A DNA stretch of 64,000 nucleotides from positions 3,282,001 through 3,346,000 of the forward strand of contig NZ_KV440953.1 of NCBI RefSeq assembly GCF_001636425.1, read 5' to 3'. The stretch's first letter is position 1; each line of letters begins with the position of its first letter. The stretch is from Heyndrickxia acidicola (lineage in GTDB: Bacteria; Bacillota; Bacilli; Bacillales; Bacillaceae_C). The notes below the pieces were generated by a model that was not told the origin of the DNA, did not search any database, and saw nothing but the letters and a program-made list of their open reading frames with translations. Below, piece by piece: positions 49,345-57,653 of this stretch. A program made the translations under genes and the position numbers.

Positions 49345-51537
49345 TTATTTTGGCTGTGTCAAATCATAGACAGTGACTCCATCCACTGTGGTTGATTTAA
49401 AGCTGTTTTGAACCCACGTGGAGATGGCTGAATTAGATCCTCCACCCATTGGGCCATTTTGGAAATTAGCTCCGGAAATACTTCCATCATTTTTTCCACT
49501 TGCAGAGCTGCCGCCCATTTTATCAAAGCCTCTGCCCATGCTAATAAAATAATGAATCTTTCCTTCACTCACGTATTTTTTAAACTGGACAAGTGTTGGT
49601 GTTGGGTCACTCCCAGTAAAGCCGCCGATGTCCATGATTGGTTCACCTGTTGCAAGCTGATATGGAGCAGAAGACTGTGAACCTACCGTCGCAGCAACCC
49701 AGGTATATTTCGAGGCATTCTGCTGCAGCAATTTCACAATTGCGCTGCCAGGTGTTTCGTCTGCCTCTCCAAAACCACCCTGTTTGACGTTGTCAGGGCT
49801 ATTCCCTTTAAAATTGTCAGCGCTCTTGCTGACGGATTGCCCGATGGACGGATTGCTTGAATTGTTCCCAGGCGGCATTTGACCTCCTCCAAAACCAGGA
49901 TTCCCGAACTTCGTATTAGATGACTTCGCTACATTGAATCCTGACGGCATTTTACCGCCCACAAAGCTGCCAGGGAAACCACCGCCACTTGTTGCAGGTC
50001 CCGCAGAAGGCATCGAACCGGTATGTGGAGTAGAAATTGTCTCTATTGTGTACGCAAAGGGACCTGCCAGACTTGCTGCCAACCCGGCTGCGGCACCATA
50101 AAGCATGATACGTTGGCCAATCCGTGGTCCAACAGTGATCGAAATGGCTGCCACCCCGCCGATTATCACGATTGCTACACGCAGCCATGGGGTCCATGTT
50201 GGTGTGCGATCGAGTAAAACAAAAGACCAAACCACCGTTACGAAAATTGCAGCTCCTAAGCCCAAACGTGCTGCCAATTGCTCACGTCGACTCCAGAGAA
50301 CTTCGACACCAATACCGATGATGGCACCGATTGAAGGAGCCAGTGCAATCGTATAGTACGGATGAATGGTACCTTGGCCAAAGCTGAACACAACACCGGT
50401 GACAAAGAACGTACCAGCCCACAAAAGCAGAGCAGGAACTGTGCGATCACTTCTCCAGTGACGGCGTACAAGCCAAACAGCAGCAACCAAAAGAATCAGT
50501 ACACCGGGAATCAGCCAAGAAATCTGACCGCCCATTTCGGAGTTCAACAGCCTTGTGAGCCCGGTACTGCCTCCGAAATTCCCGCCCATACCGCCAGCAT
50601 GGTGTTCCATGCCGCCGTTTGGTGTTCCCATGGCTCCACTCGGTGCTCCCATGGCACCTTTTTGGCCGCTCATGCCGGATTCATTCCCTGTAAGCCTGCC
50701 CAAACCATTGTATCCAAAGATTAAATCAAGAATGCTGTTTTTCTGGGAACTGCCGATATACGGACGATTTGCAGCCGGGATAAGCTGGACAATTGCCACC
50801 CACCAGCCTGCCGATACCACTACAGAAATCGCACTGATCACCATTTGCAGTACACGCCGGCTTACCGATACTGGTGCAAACAACAGATAGACCACTACAA
50901 ACACCGGGATGACAAAGAATGCGGCCAGCATCTTGGTCAAAAATCCAAAACCAATGAGGACAGATGCCCACACGAGCCACTTTGTCTTGCCTTCCTCAAG
51001 TGCCCGAGTAAAGAAATAGGCACTCCCCGTAAGCAAAAGAATCAAAAGCGCATCAGGGTTATTAAAACGAAACATGAGCGCTGCCACTGGTGTCACAGCA
51101 AGCACCGCACCCGCAATAAGTGCTGCACTGGCGCTAAACCAGCAGCGGATTGTCATGTATAAGACCCATACACAAGCAACACCCATAAGTGCTTCCGGAA
51201 TAAGCATGCTCCAGGAACTAAAGCCGAAAATTCGAGCCGACAGCTCCATAATCCACAAAGAAGCAGGAGGCTTATCTACTGTAATAAAGTTTGATGCATC
51301 AATAGAACCGAAGAAGAACGCCTTCCAGCTCTTCGTTCCCGCCTGAACAGCGGCACTGTAAAATGAATTGGCCCAACCCGATTGGCCTAGCCCCCATATA
51401 TAAGCGACTGCGGTCAACACCAATAAGGTTAACAGCACCGGCTTTTCCCATGACGGAGCCAAAGGTCTGATCCGAACAAATGAACCTTCACTCGTCTGTA
51501 ATGGCTCTGATTTATGTGAGATATTTGTATTCTCCAT
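49345..51537 (-). CDS. Large GT39-family membrane glycosyltransferase (YkcB/YycA-like)
   Basis: A 730-residue protein with about 12 membrane segments. The first outside loop holds NFITVDKPPASLWIMELSA, and FRFNNPDALLILLL follows, as in the ArnT/PMT-like YkcB group. Two Gly-, Met-, Pro- and Asn-rich stretches stand out: one near residue 310 (MGAPSGAMGTPNGGMEHHAG) and one near residue 530-560 (GGGFPGSF, FGGGQMPPGNNSS). A C-terminal soluble part of ~220 residues follows. The start is ATG 51537 with AAAGGAATG before it. It probably transfers a sugar from a polyprenyl-phosphate carrier to a wall polymer. Its GC content looks higher than that of its neighbours, which may point to transfer. Confidence 0.85.
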   Translation of the reverse strand: MENTNISHKSEPLQTSEGSFVRIRPLAPSWEKPVLLTLLVLTAVAYIWGLGQSGWANSFYSAAVQAGTKSWKAFFFGSIDASNFITVDKPPASLWIMELSARIFGFSSWSMLIPEALMGVACVWVLYMTIRCWFSASAALIAGAVLAVTPVAALMFRFNNPDALLILLLTGSAYFFTRALEEGKTKWLVWASVLIGFGFLTKMLAAFFVIPVFVVVYLLFAPVSVSRRVLQMVISAISVVVSAGWWVAIVQLIPAANRPYIGSSQKNSILDLIFGYNGLGRLTGNESGMSGQKGAMGAPSGAMGTPNGGMEHHAGGMGGNFGGSTGLTRLLNSEMGGQISWLIPGVLILLVAAVWLVRRHWRSDRTVPALLLWAGTFFVTGVVFSFGQGTIHPYYTIALAPSIGAIIGIGVEVLWSRREQLAARLGLGAAIFVTVVWSFVLLDRTPTWTPWLRVAIVIIGGVAAISITVGPRIGQRIMLYGAAAGLAASLAGPFAYTIETISTPHTGSMPSAGPATSGGGFPGSFVGGKMPSGFNVAKSSNTKFGNPGFGGGQMPPGNNSSNPSIGQSVSKSADNFKGNSPDNVKQGGFGEADETPGSAIVKLLQQNASKYTWVAATVGSQSSAPYQLATGEPIMDIGGFTGSDPTPTLVQFKKYVSEGKIHYFISMGRGFDKMGGSSASGKNDGSISGANFQNGPMGGGSNSAISTWVQNSFKSTTVDGVTVYDLTQPK

Positions 51538-52004
51538 TTTATTACATTCCTTTCTTTTGGCAGCCATATAACCGTCCTGCCATTTTTGCTAACTCAGATT
51601 TATATATTTTTGGAGTACTGTATTTTTTGAACTAAGTTTTTCTATCCGTTCATATTTTACATTTTCTTCAAGGCAGGAAAGGAACGAATTAGTTAAATCC
51701 TCTCGCATATGCAACAATCATTTGCTTTAAAGTAGGTTGTTCTGCGACCATAATGTCATCACCAAATCATCTGTATATTTTTTTTGGTTCAGGCTTTTAC
51801 TTATAAACATCATCCCTAACGATATAAAGCGGATATCCATTCCTCCTCTACCTTTTAACCTTTACTACATTCCATGTCTTTGCTTCGCTTTTTCCGATCA
51901 TAGAATAATAAGATTTTTTATAATTACTATTGTTTAGGATAAACCTCCAAGCTGAAACAAACTTGAGTGTTTTCTGAAGGTTTCCTGAAAATGAAAATAA
52001 ATAA
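51538..52004. other. Non-coding stretch upstream of the large glycosyltransferase
   Basis: AT-rich and with no supported gene or strong hairpin. It should contain the promoter of the minus-strand glycosyltransferase gene; no clear -35/-10 pair was found. Confidence 0.4.
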
Positions 52005-52168
52005 AGACTGTTTTCGCATAGATTGTTGCCTTACGCACAAAGGATTATTACGTGTGTTGTCTGTCTTCGTGGCATCTTTTCGTAAGCACTTCACAAGTTT
52101 TAATGCTGAACATATATTTAAAATGATAGTTTTGTGTCCAATAGCAACAAAGTTTACGAAAAGAGCCT
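52005..52168. mobile_element. MITE-like repeat, copy 2 (164 bp)
   Basis: Related over its full length to 31542-31702: the shared left end is GACTGTTTTCGCATAGATTG, the middle has CTTCGTGGCATCTTTTCGT, and the right end is AGCAACAAAGTTTACGAAAA then GAGCCT. Ends are imperfect inverted repeats and AT-rich sequence flanks both sides. Confidence 0.65.
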
Positions 52169-52171
52169 TAA

Positions 52172-52227
52172 TAAAAAAGGAGAAGTACCTGACATCAGAA
52201 AATGCCTTGAGTACTTCTCCTTTTTGT
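52172..52227. terminator. Strong hairpin with A and T runs, no adjacent gene
   Basis: AAAAAGGAGAAGTAC pairs with GTACTTCTCCTTTTT around a loop of ~20 bases. It directly follows the MITE-like element and has no obvious gene to end. Confidence 0.65.
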
Positions 52228-52662
52228 TAGCCAATACGGCTAAATCTGTAAAAGTGGTAATGGTATGTCAATTATAATGTCTTTGCAAAAAGAAAAATTT
52301 CTTTTACCTTAGTAAATGTAAAAACCATCATTTACTTATGATAAGGATCACCGTAACGTATCTAATAGAAACTATTATAAAAATCAGTAGTAATTATTGG
52401 AAATCAATGGCTTGTATTTCCTTATTCCGTAACATGAGTGTAATAAATAAAAAAGGGCACATAAAAGGCATAGTTATGGGCTTTTTGTTTGAAACGGAGC
52501 TTTAGAAATGTCATTCGTCTGATTTTTTCGAAACCAAGAAGTAATATTGCAACATTAATACCATTTATGTTAACAAATTAACATCCCCCTGTTCTTTTTC
52601 TCAGAAAATTTTATGTTACCATTAGGAAAACTTAGCAATTAAGGAACATGGAGGGTAAAAGA
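52228..52662 (+). other. Leader region of the LysM/3D gene
   Basis: It holds copy A of a short repeat (52331-52371) and an inverted repeat TGTTAA-CAAAT-TTAACA-like sequence at 52568-52583. No gene is supported and no known riboswitch core was recognised. Confidence 0.4.
52331..52371 (+). repeat. Short dispersed repeat, copy A
   Basis: TTACTTATG-TA-GG-TCACCGT then AACGTATCTAAT is a degenerate match to copies B (53588) and C (55671). Confidence 0.5.
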
Positions 52663-53415
52663 ATGCTTAAAAAAATTATAATGATTATAGCAGTTGCTGT
52701 ACTCTCAGGAACTGTAAGTGCTAATGTACAAGCCGCAACTATTACAGTAAAAAGAGGCGATACCCTTTGGGGATTATCACGCTTACATAAGACAACTGTT
52801 AAAAATATTAAAGAGTGGAATCATCTTAACACCGACCTCATTCACCCTGGAAGATCCCTAACGATTTCACCTAATTCATTACACCAACAAAAACAGTATA
52901 CCGTTAAACATGGTGACACATTATGGGGAATTGCTAGAAATTATCATGTGAGCGTTTCAGAACTGATGAAATGGAACAAACTTACTAGCGATCTCATCCA
53001 TCCTGGATTAAACCTTGACATTTTTGGCGGATTAACAACTGCTCAATATACTATGAACAAAGATACGAATGCACCAACTGCTTCAGCAACTAAGGTAGAA
53101 GCTGCCTCAACAACAATTCCAAGCTCAAGGGTTGTTACAGTGAAAGCTACAGCATATACTGCTTCATGTGCTGGATGTTCCGGCACTACGGCTACAGGAA
53201 TTAACATTAAAGCAAACCCGAATGAAAAGGTCATCGCCGTTGACCCATCTGTCATACCGCTCGGCAGTAAAGTTTATGTACCGGGCTATGGTGAAGCAAC
53301 TGCCGCAGATACTGGCGGAGCTATTAAAGGAAATCGAATTGATGTCTTTATTCCTACTGAACAAGCTGCTCTTAATTTTGGAGTAAAACATGTAAATGTA
53401 ACCATATTGAACTAA
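52663..53415 (+). CDS. Secreted LysM-LysM-3D cell-wall hydrolase (YocH-like)
   Basis: A 250-residue secreted protein with a signal peptide of ~25 residues ending VQA-A. Two LysM domains (residues ~26-68 and ~78-120) bind peptidoglycan glycans. A Thr/Ala-rich linker precedes the 3D domain (160-248), whose three aspartates are Asp194 (AVDPSVIPLG), Asp216 (AADTGG) and Asp227 (RIDVFI). The same layout occurs in B. subtilis YocH and lytic-transglycosylase-like MltA folds. The start at 52663 has GGAGGG before it. It likely trims the wall during growth. WalRK control would be expected, but no clean WalR site was found. Confidence 0.9.
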   Translation: MLKKIIMIIAVAVLSGTVSANVQAATITVKRGDTLWGLSRLHKTTVKNIKEWNHLNTDLIHPGRSLTISPNSLHQQKQYTVKHGDTLWGIARNYHVSVSELMKWNKLTSDLIHPGLNLDIFGGLTTAQYTMNKDTNAPTASATKVEAASTTIPSSRVVTVKATAYTASCAGCSGTTATGINIKANPNEKVIAVDPSVIPLGSKVYVPGYGEATAADTGGAIKGNRIDVFIPTEQAALNFGVKHVNVTILN

Positions 53416-53437
53416 AAAGCAAGACCGAACAATGATA

Positions 53438-53470
53438 AAAAATCTCTCTGCAAAGCAGGGAGATTTTTTT
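53438..53470 (+). terminator. Terminator of the LysM/3D gene
   Basis: AAATCTCTCTGC pairs with GCAGGGAGATTT, then T7. Confidence 0.85.
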
Positions 53471-53587
53471 ATATATTGAGGCCACCTCTAAATTATTTCT
53501 ATTATGATTAGTGCAACTGCACTCCACATATTTATGAATAGTGCTAGAAAAATTCATATTTCAAATAAATTCACCCCCAAAAAACTT

Positions 53588-53634
53588 ATTACATATGGTA
53601 CGGTTCACCGTCACTAATCTAAATGAGGTTAAAA
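53588..53634 (+). repeat. Short dispersed repeat, copy B
   Basis: TTACATATGGTACGGTTCAC with CGT, then ATCTAAATGAGGTT. The core ACGGTTCACCGT is a small palindrome. Copy C at 55671 is nearly identical. Confidence 0.6.
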
Positions 53635-53712
53635 TCTTTTATTTACAACTTAGAGGTTAATATATGTTCTTATTTCTGCTTCACTATTACTTCCTGATAA
53701 ACAATTATTAGG

Positions 53713-53874
53713 CTAGTTTTGCTTATAATAGAGTTCACTTTCTCCATCGACTCCTGCCCTTCTTCTTTGTCTCCCATTTGTAAGATCTATAAAAAGCCCA
53801 ACTTCCTCTACTTCGTCCGTATCGTAAATGGCTGTAAAATATCTTGTGTCTAAAAGTACATAATCAATACACAT
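53713..53874 (-). CDS. Small orphan reading frame (53 aa), uncertain
   Basis: An ATG-to-TAG frame of 53 codons whose product looks protein-like: acidic middle TAIYDTDEVEEVGLFIDL, then NGRQRRRAG and GESELYYKQN. No ribosome binding site precedes the ATG and the open frame extends only 8 codons upstream (VQIDGFN) before a stop. It may be the 3' remnant of a decayed gene. No family is recognised. The surrounding 53.5-54.1 kb is otherwise without features, apart from a scrap of plus-strand frame ending at about 54017. Confidence 0.3.
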   Translation of the reverse strand: MCIDYVLLDTRYFTAIYDTDEVEEVGLFIDLTNGRQRRRAGVDGESELYYKQN

Positions 53875-54138
53875 ATTAAATCCATCTATTTGAACTTATA
53901 CGAAGATTCATTGGTAAAGCAAAGATAATTAAAAGATTGGTCACAGACCGTTTCCATTATTACGTCGACTTGACTTATCATAAAACCGGAAGTTCCCCAA
54001 TATTAAAGAAGAAATAAGAAAAAATTTAGACCCAACGATTTACTACTAACCATAAATAGAAATAATGAAGGGTAACTAACTAAATTTTAGAGAAAATGTT
54101 TTTTTATAAGCGGAGGTTTTCCTCGTAAAAATGTTTTA

Positions 54139-54147
54139 TGGTATGAT
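54139..54147 (+). promoter_or_regulatory. Extended -10 promoter of the MFS gene
   Basis: TGGTATGAT fits TGNTATAAT with one mismatch, 60 bases before the start codon. A hairpin CGGAGG/CCTCG lies just upstream at 54111-54125. Confidence 0.45.
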
Positions 54148-54207
54148 AATTAGATTGTGTATCTACCAAGTGTTATATTTTATATTCATCTAAGAAAAGA
54201 GGTATAT

Positions 54208-55398
54208 ATGCACACCACAGAATTATCCAAACGACATTGGTTACTCATCTTAACACTTACCCTATTAACATTTGTTCTCGGGACTAGCGAATTTGTTATC
54301 GTCGGGATCTTAACCGATATTTCCTCAAGTCTTCATATGACAAATGCAAAAGCAGGTACACTCGTTTCTGCGTTTGCGATTACATTCGCCATTGCCACAC
54401 CACTCGTGATGTCAGCAACAAGTCATTTTCCAAAGCGCAAATGGATGTTGTTTTTGATAGGATTGTTCATCATCCTGAATGCTTTGTGTGTGATTTCGAC
54501 GAGTTACATCATGCTCCTTGCACTTCGGATGATGACGGCGATTGTAACAGGAGTTTTAATCTCTCTAGCCATGATTGTTGCAAGTGAAACCATGCCGATC
54601 TCAAAACGTGGACTTGCGATATCATTTGTTTTCGGTGGTTTCACACTTGCCAATGTGGTCGGAGTCCCCATTGGCACTGTCATCGCCGAAAGTTACGGCT
54701 GGCATGCCACTTTCGCGCTAACTACTTTCCTGGGTGGATTGGCGTTTTTGACATCATTTTTCGTTTTGCCTAATAAGCTCAGCCAAATACGCAGTTCGAT
54801 GCGGGATCAGTTTTCTTTATTGATCCAGCCACGAATCTTGATGGCTTTTTTCATTCCTGCTCTCGGATTTGGCGCAACTTATGCCATTTTCACGTATCTT
54901 GTTCCGATCTTGAAGGAGATGGAAGCACCAAATCATTTAATCAGTTGGATTTTGTTTGGATACGGATTTATCTCGATTTTCAGCAACATCCTCGCCGGTA
55001 AAATTGCCAGCCACAATGCTATCGGACGCCTTCGGTTTGTTTTTCTCGTGCAGGCAATTGTTCTGACAAGTTTATTTTGGACGACAAATCATTTTATTTT
55101 AGGACTGGCTAACATTGGATTGATGTCGTTAATGGCCATCCTCTTAACAACATCTACCCAGCTTTATTTAATAGACCTTGCCAGAATTTATCAGCCAAAA
55201 GCGACAGGACTCGCTGCTTCACTTATGCCAGTAGCAAGCAACGTAGGTATCGCATTTGGATCAGCATTAGGCGGAATTGTATACCAACAAGAGAATTTAA
55301 TGAATATAACTTGGGTCGGTGGGGTTGTTGCAGTCTGTGCAAGTCTGCTAACTTTCTTTAGTCATCATCTAGACCAAAAACAAAAGAAACCGTCATAA
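54208..55398 (+). CDS. MFS transporter, DHA1 (drug:proton antiporter) type
   Basis: A 396-residue MFS protein with 12 membrane segments. The N-terminal FVLGTSEFVIVGILTDIS is typical of the AraJ/NepI/YdhP group of DHA1 exporters, and the motif RMMTAIVTGVLISLAMIVAS (helix 4) with SFVFGGFTLANVVGVPIGT fits too. The start ATG 54208 follows AAGAGG. Its neighbours are repeats and non-coding DNA, so it is an independent unit. Purines, sugars or drugs are possible cargo; none can be chosen from the sequence. Confidence 0.85.
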   Translation: MHTTELSKRHWLLILTLTLLTFVLGTSEFVIVGILTDISSSLHMTNAKAGTLVSAFAITFAIATPLVMSATSHFPKRKWMLFLIGLFIILNALCVISTSYIMLLALRMMTAIVTGVLISLAMIVASETMPISKRGLAISFVFGGFTLANVVGVPIGTVIAESYGWHATFALTTFLGGLAFLTSFFVLPNKLSQIRSSMRDQFSLLIQPRILMAFFIPALGFGATYAIFTYLVPILKEMEAPNHLISWILFGYGFISIFSNILAGKIASHNAIGRLRFVFLVQAIVLTSLFWTTNHFILGLANIGLMSLMAILLTTSTQLYLIDLARIYQPKATGLAASLMPVASNVGIAFGSALGGIVYQQENLMNITWVGGVVAVCASLLTFFSHHLDQKQKKPS

Positions 55399-55583
55399 AA
55401 GGGAAACTACGAACGCATTGGCATGCTTCCTATGGTATCTCTAGAAGTACTTGTGATACGGTTCCCCCCAGGACATTTATTATCCATGGAAAGATTTTAA
55501 GTGGTAAAGCGAAGAATCTTTTAATAGAGAGAAACAATTACAAATAATATACTTTTTGAACCTCAGATATAATAATAACCATG

Positions 55584-55639
55584 TAAAAAAAGAGAGAGGC
55601 AAGCACAAATAAAATTAGTGAATTGCCTTCCTCTTTTTA
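55584..55639. terminator. Terminator downstream of the MFS gene
   Basis: AAAAAAGAGAGAGGCAA pairs imperfectly with TTGCCTTCCTCTTTTT around ~22 bases. It lies 185 bases after the stop codon. Confidence 0.6.
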
Positions 55640-55670
55640 ACTTAGTAATTTAATTTTCAAAAAATTTTAT

Positions 55671-55717
55671 TTACTTATGGTACGGTTCCCCGTAACGCAT
55701 CTAAATGAGGTTTTTAT
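55671..55717 (+). repeat. Short dispersed repeat, copy C
   Basis: TTACTTATGGTACGGTTCCC with CGT, then ATCTAAATGAGGTTTT; nearly identical to copy B at 53588. A partial match (ATACGGTTCCCC) is also seen at about 55455. Confidence 0.6.
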
Positions 55718-55841
55718 TTTTGAGAAAGGTTCACAGCCTTTACCATTCTTGCAGCCTTTTCTCCAAAAAATAAACCCTAGACATCGCTTTTCAAGGGATT
55801 ACTTTGCAGAATTAATTAAACCTGAATTTGTATGCTATTCT

Positions 55842-56591
55842 TCAGCCACTTATTGTATTTTCAGATTTTAATCTATTTTTTTGCTGGACTTGAAGTTGAA
55901 AATAAACAGATGATAGGACCACGGCAAAGATAATTGCAGCAGGTAGCCAAATTGCCTGTAAATTCCATTTCAATTCGAACGCACCACAAATTGCAGCCCC
56001 GACACCATAAATAACTATATCAGCCACCCAAATAAAAATAGAGCTATATGGGGCAGATGGGCTCTTCAAGTTCTTGTTTACCATTTTTGCATTACGTGTA
56101 TAGATATTCCAAACTAAAGATTCGATGAGGCCGGTAGTCGTACTTGTGATAACAGTTGTCGGGACACCATTTACGCCAATTCTTCTTGCCACAACGCCTT
56201 GTACACCCATACCGAAAGAAAGAATGATGACTAATAAAAGTTGGTCAGGGGAATTTACAAAAGAAATAAGAAGACCAAATAAAACAAATGCAGCTAACTC
56301 AACACTAAGAGCGACCGTTACGATAGGATTCAATCCAGTGACATTTCGTTTTTTCCTTACTATTATTGCTCCAAAGGCAACGCCCAGAATAAACCCGGAT
56401 AGTGCCACCACATAACCTAATGGTTTCAATCCATTTGCATGTACAATTGACAAACCAAGAAAAACTGTATTCCCGGTCATAGCTGCTGTTAAAACTTGTC
56501 CAAGTGCAAGGAAGCTGATTGCATCCGCACACCCCGAAGTCATAGTTAGTAATATTACCAGTAAATTTGCAGCTGTTTTAGATGAATTCAT
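55842..56591 (-). CDS. DUF1275 (YoaK) family membrane protein
   Basis: A 249-residue protein with six or seven membrane segments. The N-terminal TMTSGCADAISFLALGQVL followed by AAMTGNTVFLGLSI is the DUF1275/YoaK signature, and GVNGVPTTVITSTTTG is the matching block in the second half. The start ATG 56591 has AAGGGGAAA before it. The function of the family is unknown; transport is likely. It lies downstream of the peptide transporter operon, but a terminator at 56611-56644 stands between, so it is only partly linked to it. Confidence 0.85.
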   Translation of the reverse strand: MNSSKTAANLLVILLTMTSGCADAISFLALGQVLTAAMTGNTVFLGLSIVHANGLKPLGYVVALSGFILGVAFGAIIVRKKRNVTGLNPIVTVALSVELAAFVLFGLLISFVNSPDQLLLVIILSFGMGVQGVVARRIGVNGVPTTVITSTTTGLIESLVWNIYTRNAKMVNKNLKSPSAPYSSIFIWVADIVIYGVGAAICGAFELKWNLQAIWLPAAIIFAVVLSSVYFQLQVQQKNRLKSENTISG

Positions 56592-56610
56592 AAATTTCCC
56601 CTTCTTAAAA

Positions 56611-56644
56611 GAAGGCAACTAACCTTAGGGGAGAGTTGCCTTCC
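56611..56644 (-). terminator. Terminator or attenuator after the GGT-linked transporter operon
   Basis: On the minus strand GAAGGCAACT pairs with AGTTGCCTTC, then TTTTAAG. It ends directly before the ribosome site of the DUF1275 gene. Confidence 0.75.
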
Positions 56645-56672
56645 AATACATTTTGTTTTTTGTAAAGTAAAA

Positions 56673-57653
56673 TTAAACTTCATGACAGGCTACAAAATGG
56701 TTGTTCTCAACTTCACGCCATTCAGGGCGTGCCTCTTTGCACCGGTCTGTTGCAATTGGGCATCTTGTATGGAAGGCGCAGCCCTTTGGCGGATTTGCCG
56801 GGTTTGGCATTTCACCTTGCAATCTGATTCTTTCCCTTTTAGCACCTGGTACAGGACGAGGGATTGCAGACAATAACGCTTTTGTATATGGATGCAATGG
56901 ATTATCAAATAACTGCTCCACTGGTGCCAGTTCAACGGTGTTTCCCAGATACATAACCAGGACCCGATCACTGATATGGCGTACGACACCAAGATCATGG
57001 GAAATAAACATATAAGTTAAGTTATGCTTGTTTTGGATATCTTTTAAAAGTTTAATTACTTGAGCCTGAACAGAGACATCCAATGCAGATACTGCTTCAT
57101 CACAAACGACTAGGGAAGGATTCAGGGCAATCGCCCTGGCAATTCCGATCCGCTGCCTTTGCCCGCCGCTAAATTCATGGGGATAGCGGTCATAATGTTC
57201 CGGTTTTAATCCTACCTCTTGTAACAGTTGAATGACTATTTCTTTACGCTCATTGTGCGGCAGGTTTGTATGAATAATAAATGCTTCTTCAATGGCTTGC
57301 CCAATGCATTGCTTCGGATTTAGCGAGGCAAAGGGATCCTGAAAAATCATCTGCATTTCCTTTTTCAACGCTTTTAGCTTTCGGTGTGGCAAGCCGCCAA
57401 TTTCCTGGCCTTTAAAATTAATGGAGCCCTCTGTCAAAGATTCAAGTCCGAGAACGGTTCTTCCGAAGGTAGACTTTCCACAACCGGATTCCCCAACAAC
57501 ACCAAGAGTCTCACCTTCGTACACATCGACAGTGACATTTTCCACCGCTTTGACATGCCCTTGAACCCGCTGCAAAATACCGCCCTTAATAGGATAGTAC
57601 TTTTTTATATTACGCAGTTGGAGCAGAGGCTTTTGCTGCAGCAACTTCGTCAT
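56673..57653 (-). CDS. Peptide/glutathione ABC transporter, ATPase (DppF/OppF-like)
   Basis: A 326-residue ATPase. It begins LRNIKKYYPIKGGILQRVQG as OppF proteins do. Walker A is GESGCGKST, the signature FSGGQRQR, and Walker B LVVCDEAVSALD (a C in place of the usual L and an A in place of P). The C-terminal Cys motif KGCAFHTRCPIATDRCKEA is present. It begins inside the preceding ATPase gene with a 44-base overlap, with GGAGGTGG before the ATG. Last gene of the GGT-linked operon. Confidence 0.93.
   Translation of the reverse strand: MTKLLQQKPLLQLRNIKKYYPIKGGILQRVQGHVKAVENVTVDVYEGETLGVVGESGCGKSTFGRTVLGLESLTEGSINFKGQEIGGLPHRKLKALKKEMQMIFQDPFASLNPKQCIGQAIEEAFIIHTNLPHNERKEIVIQLLQEVGLKPEHYDRYPHEFSGGQRQRIGIARAIALNPSLVVCDEAVSALDVSVQAQVIKLLKDIQNKHNLTYMFISHDLGVVRHISDRVLVMYLGNTVELAPVEQLFDNPLHPYTKALLSAIPRPVPGAKRERIRLQGEMPNPANPPKGCAFHTRCPIATDRCKEARPEWREVENNHFVACHEV

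Noticed and set aside
52561-52620. A WalR operator before the LysM/3D gene
   Set aside because: TGTTAA occurs twice as an inverted or 8-base-spaced pair, not as two direct repeats 11 bases apart as the WalR site requires.
53880-54020. A plus-strand coding remnant ending in SSPILKKK
   Set aside because: The open stretch is ~45 codons, has no start codon or ribosome site, and matches no family I know.
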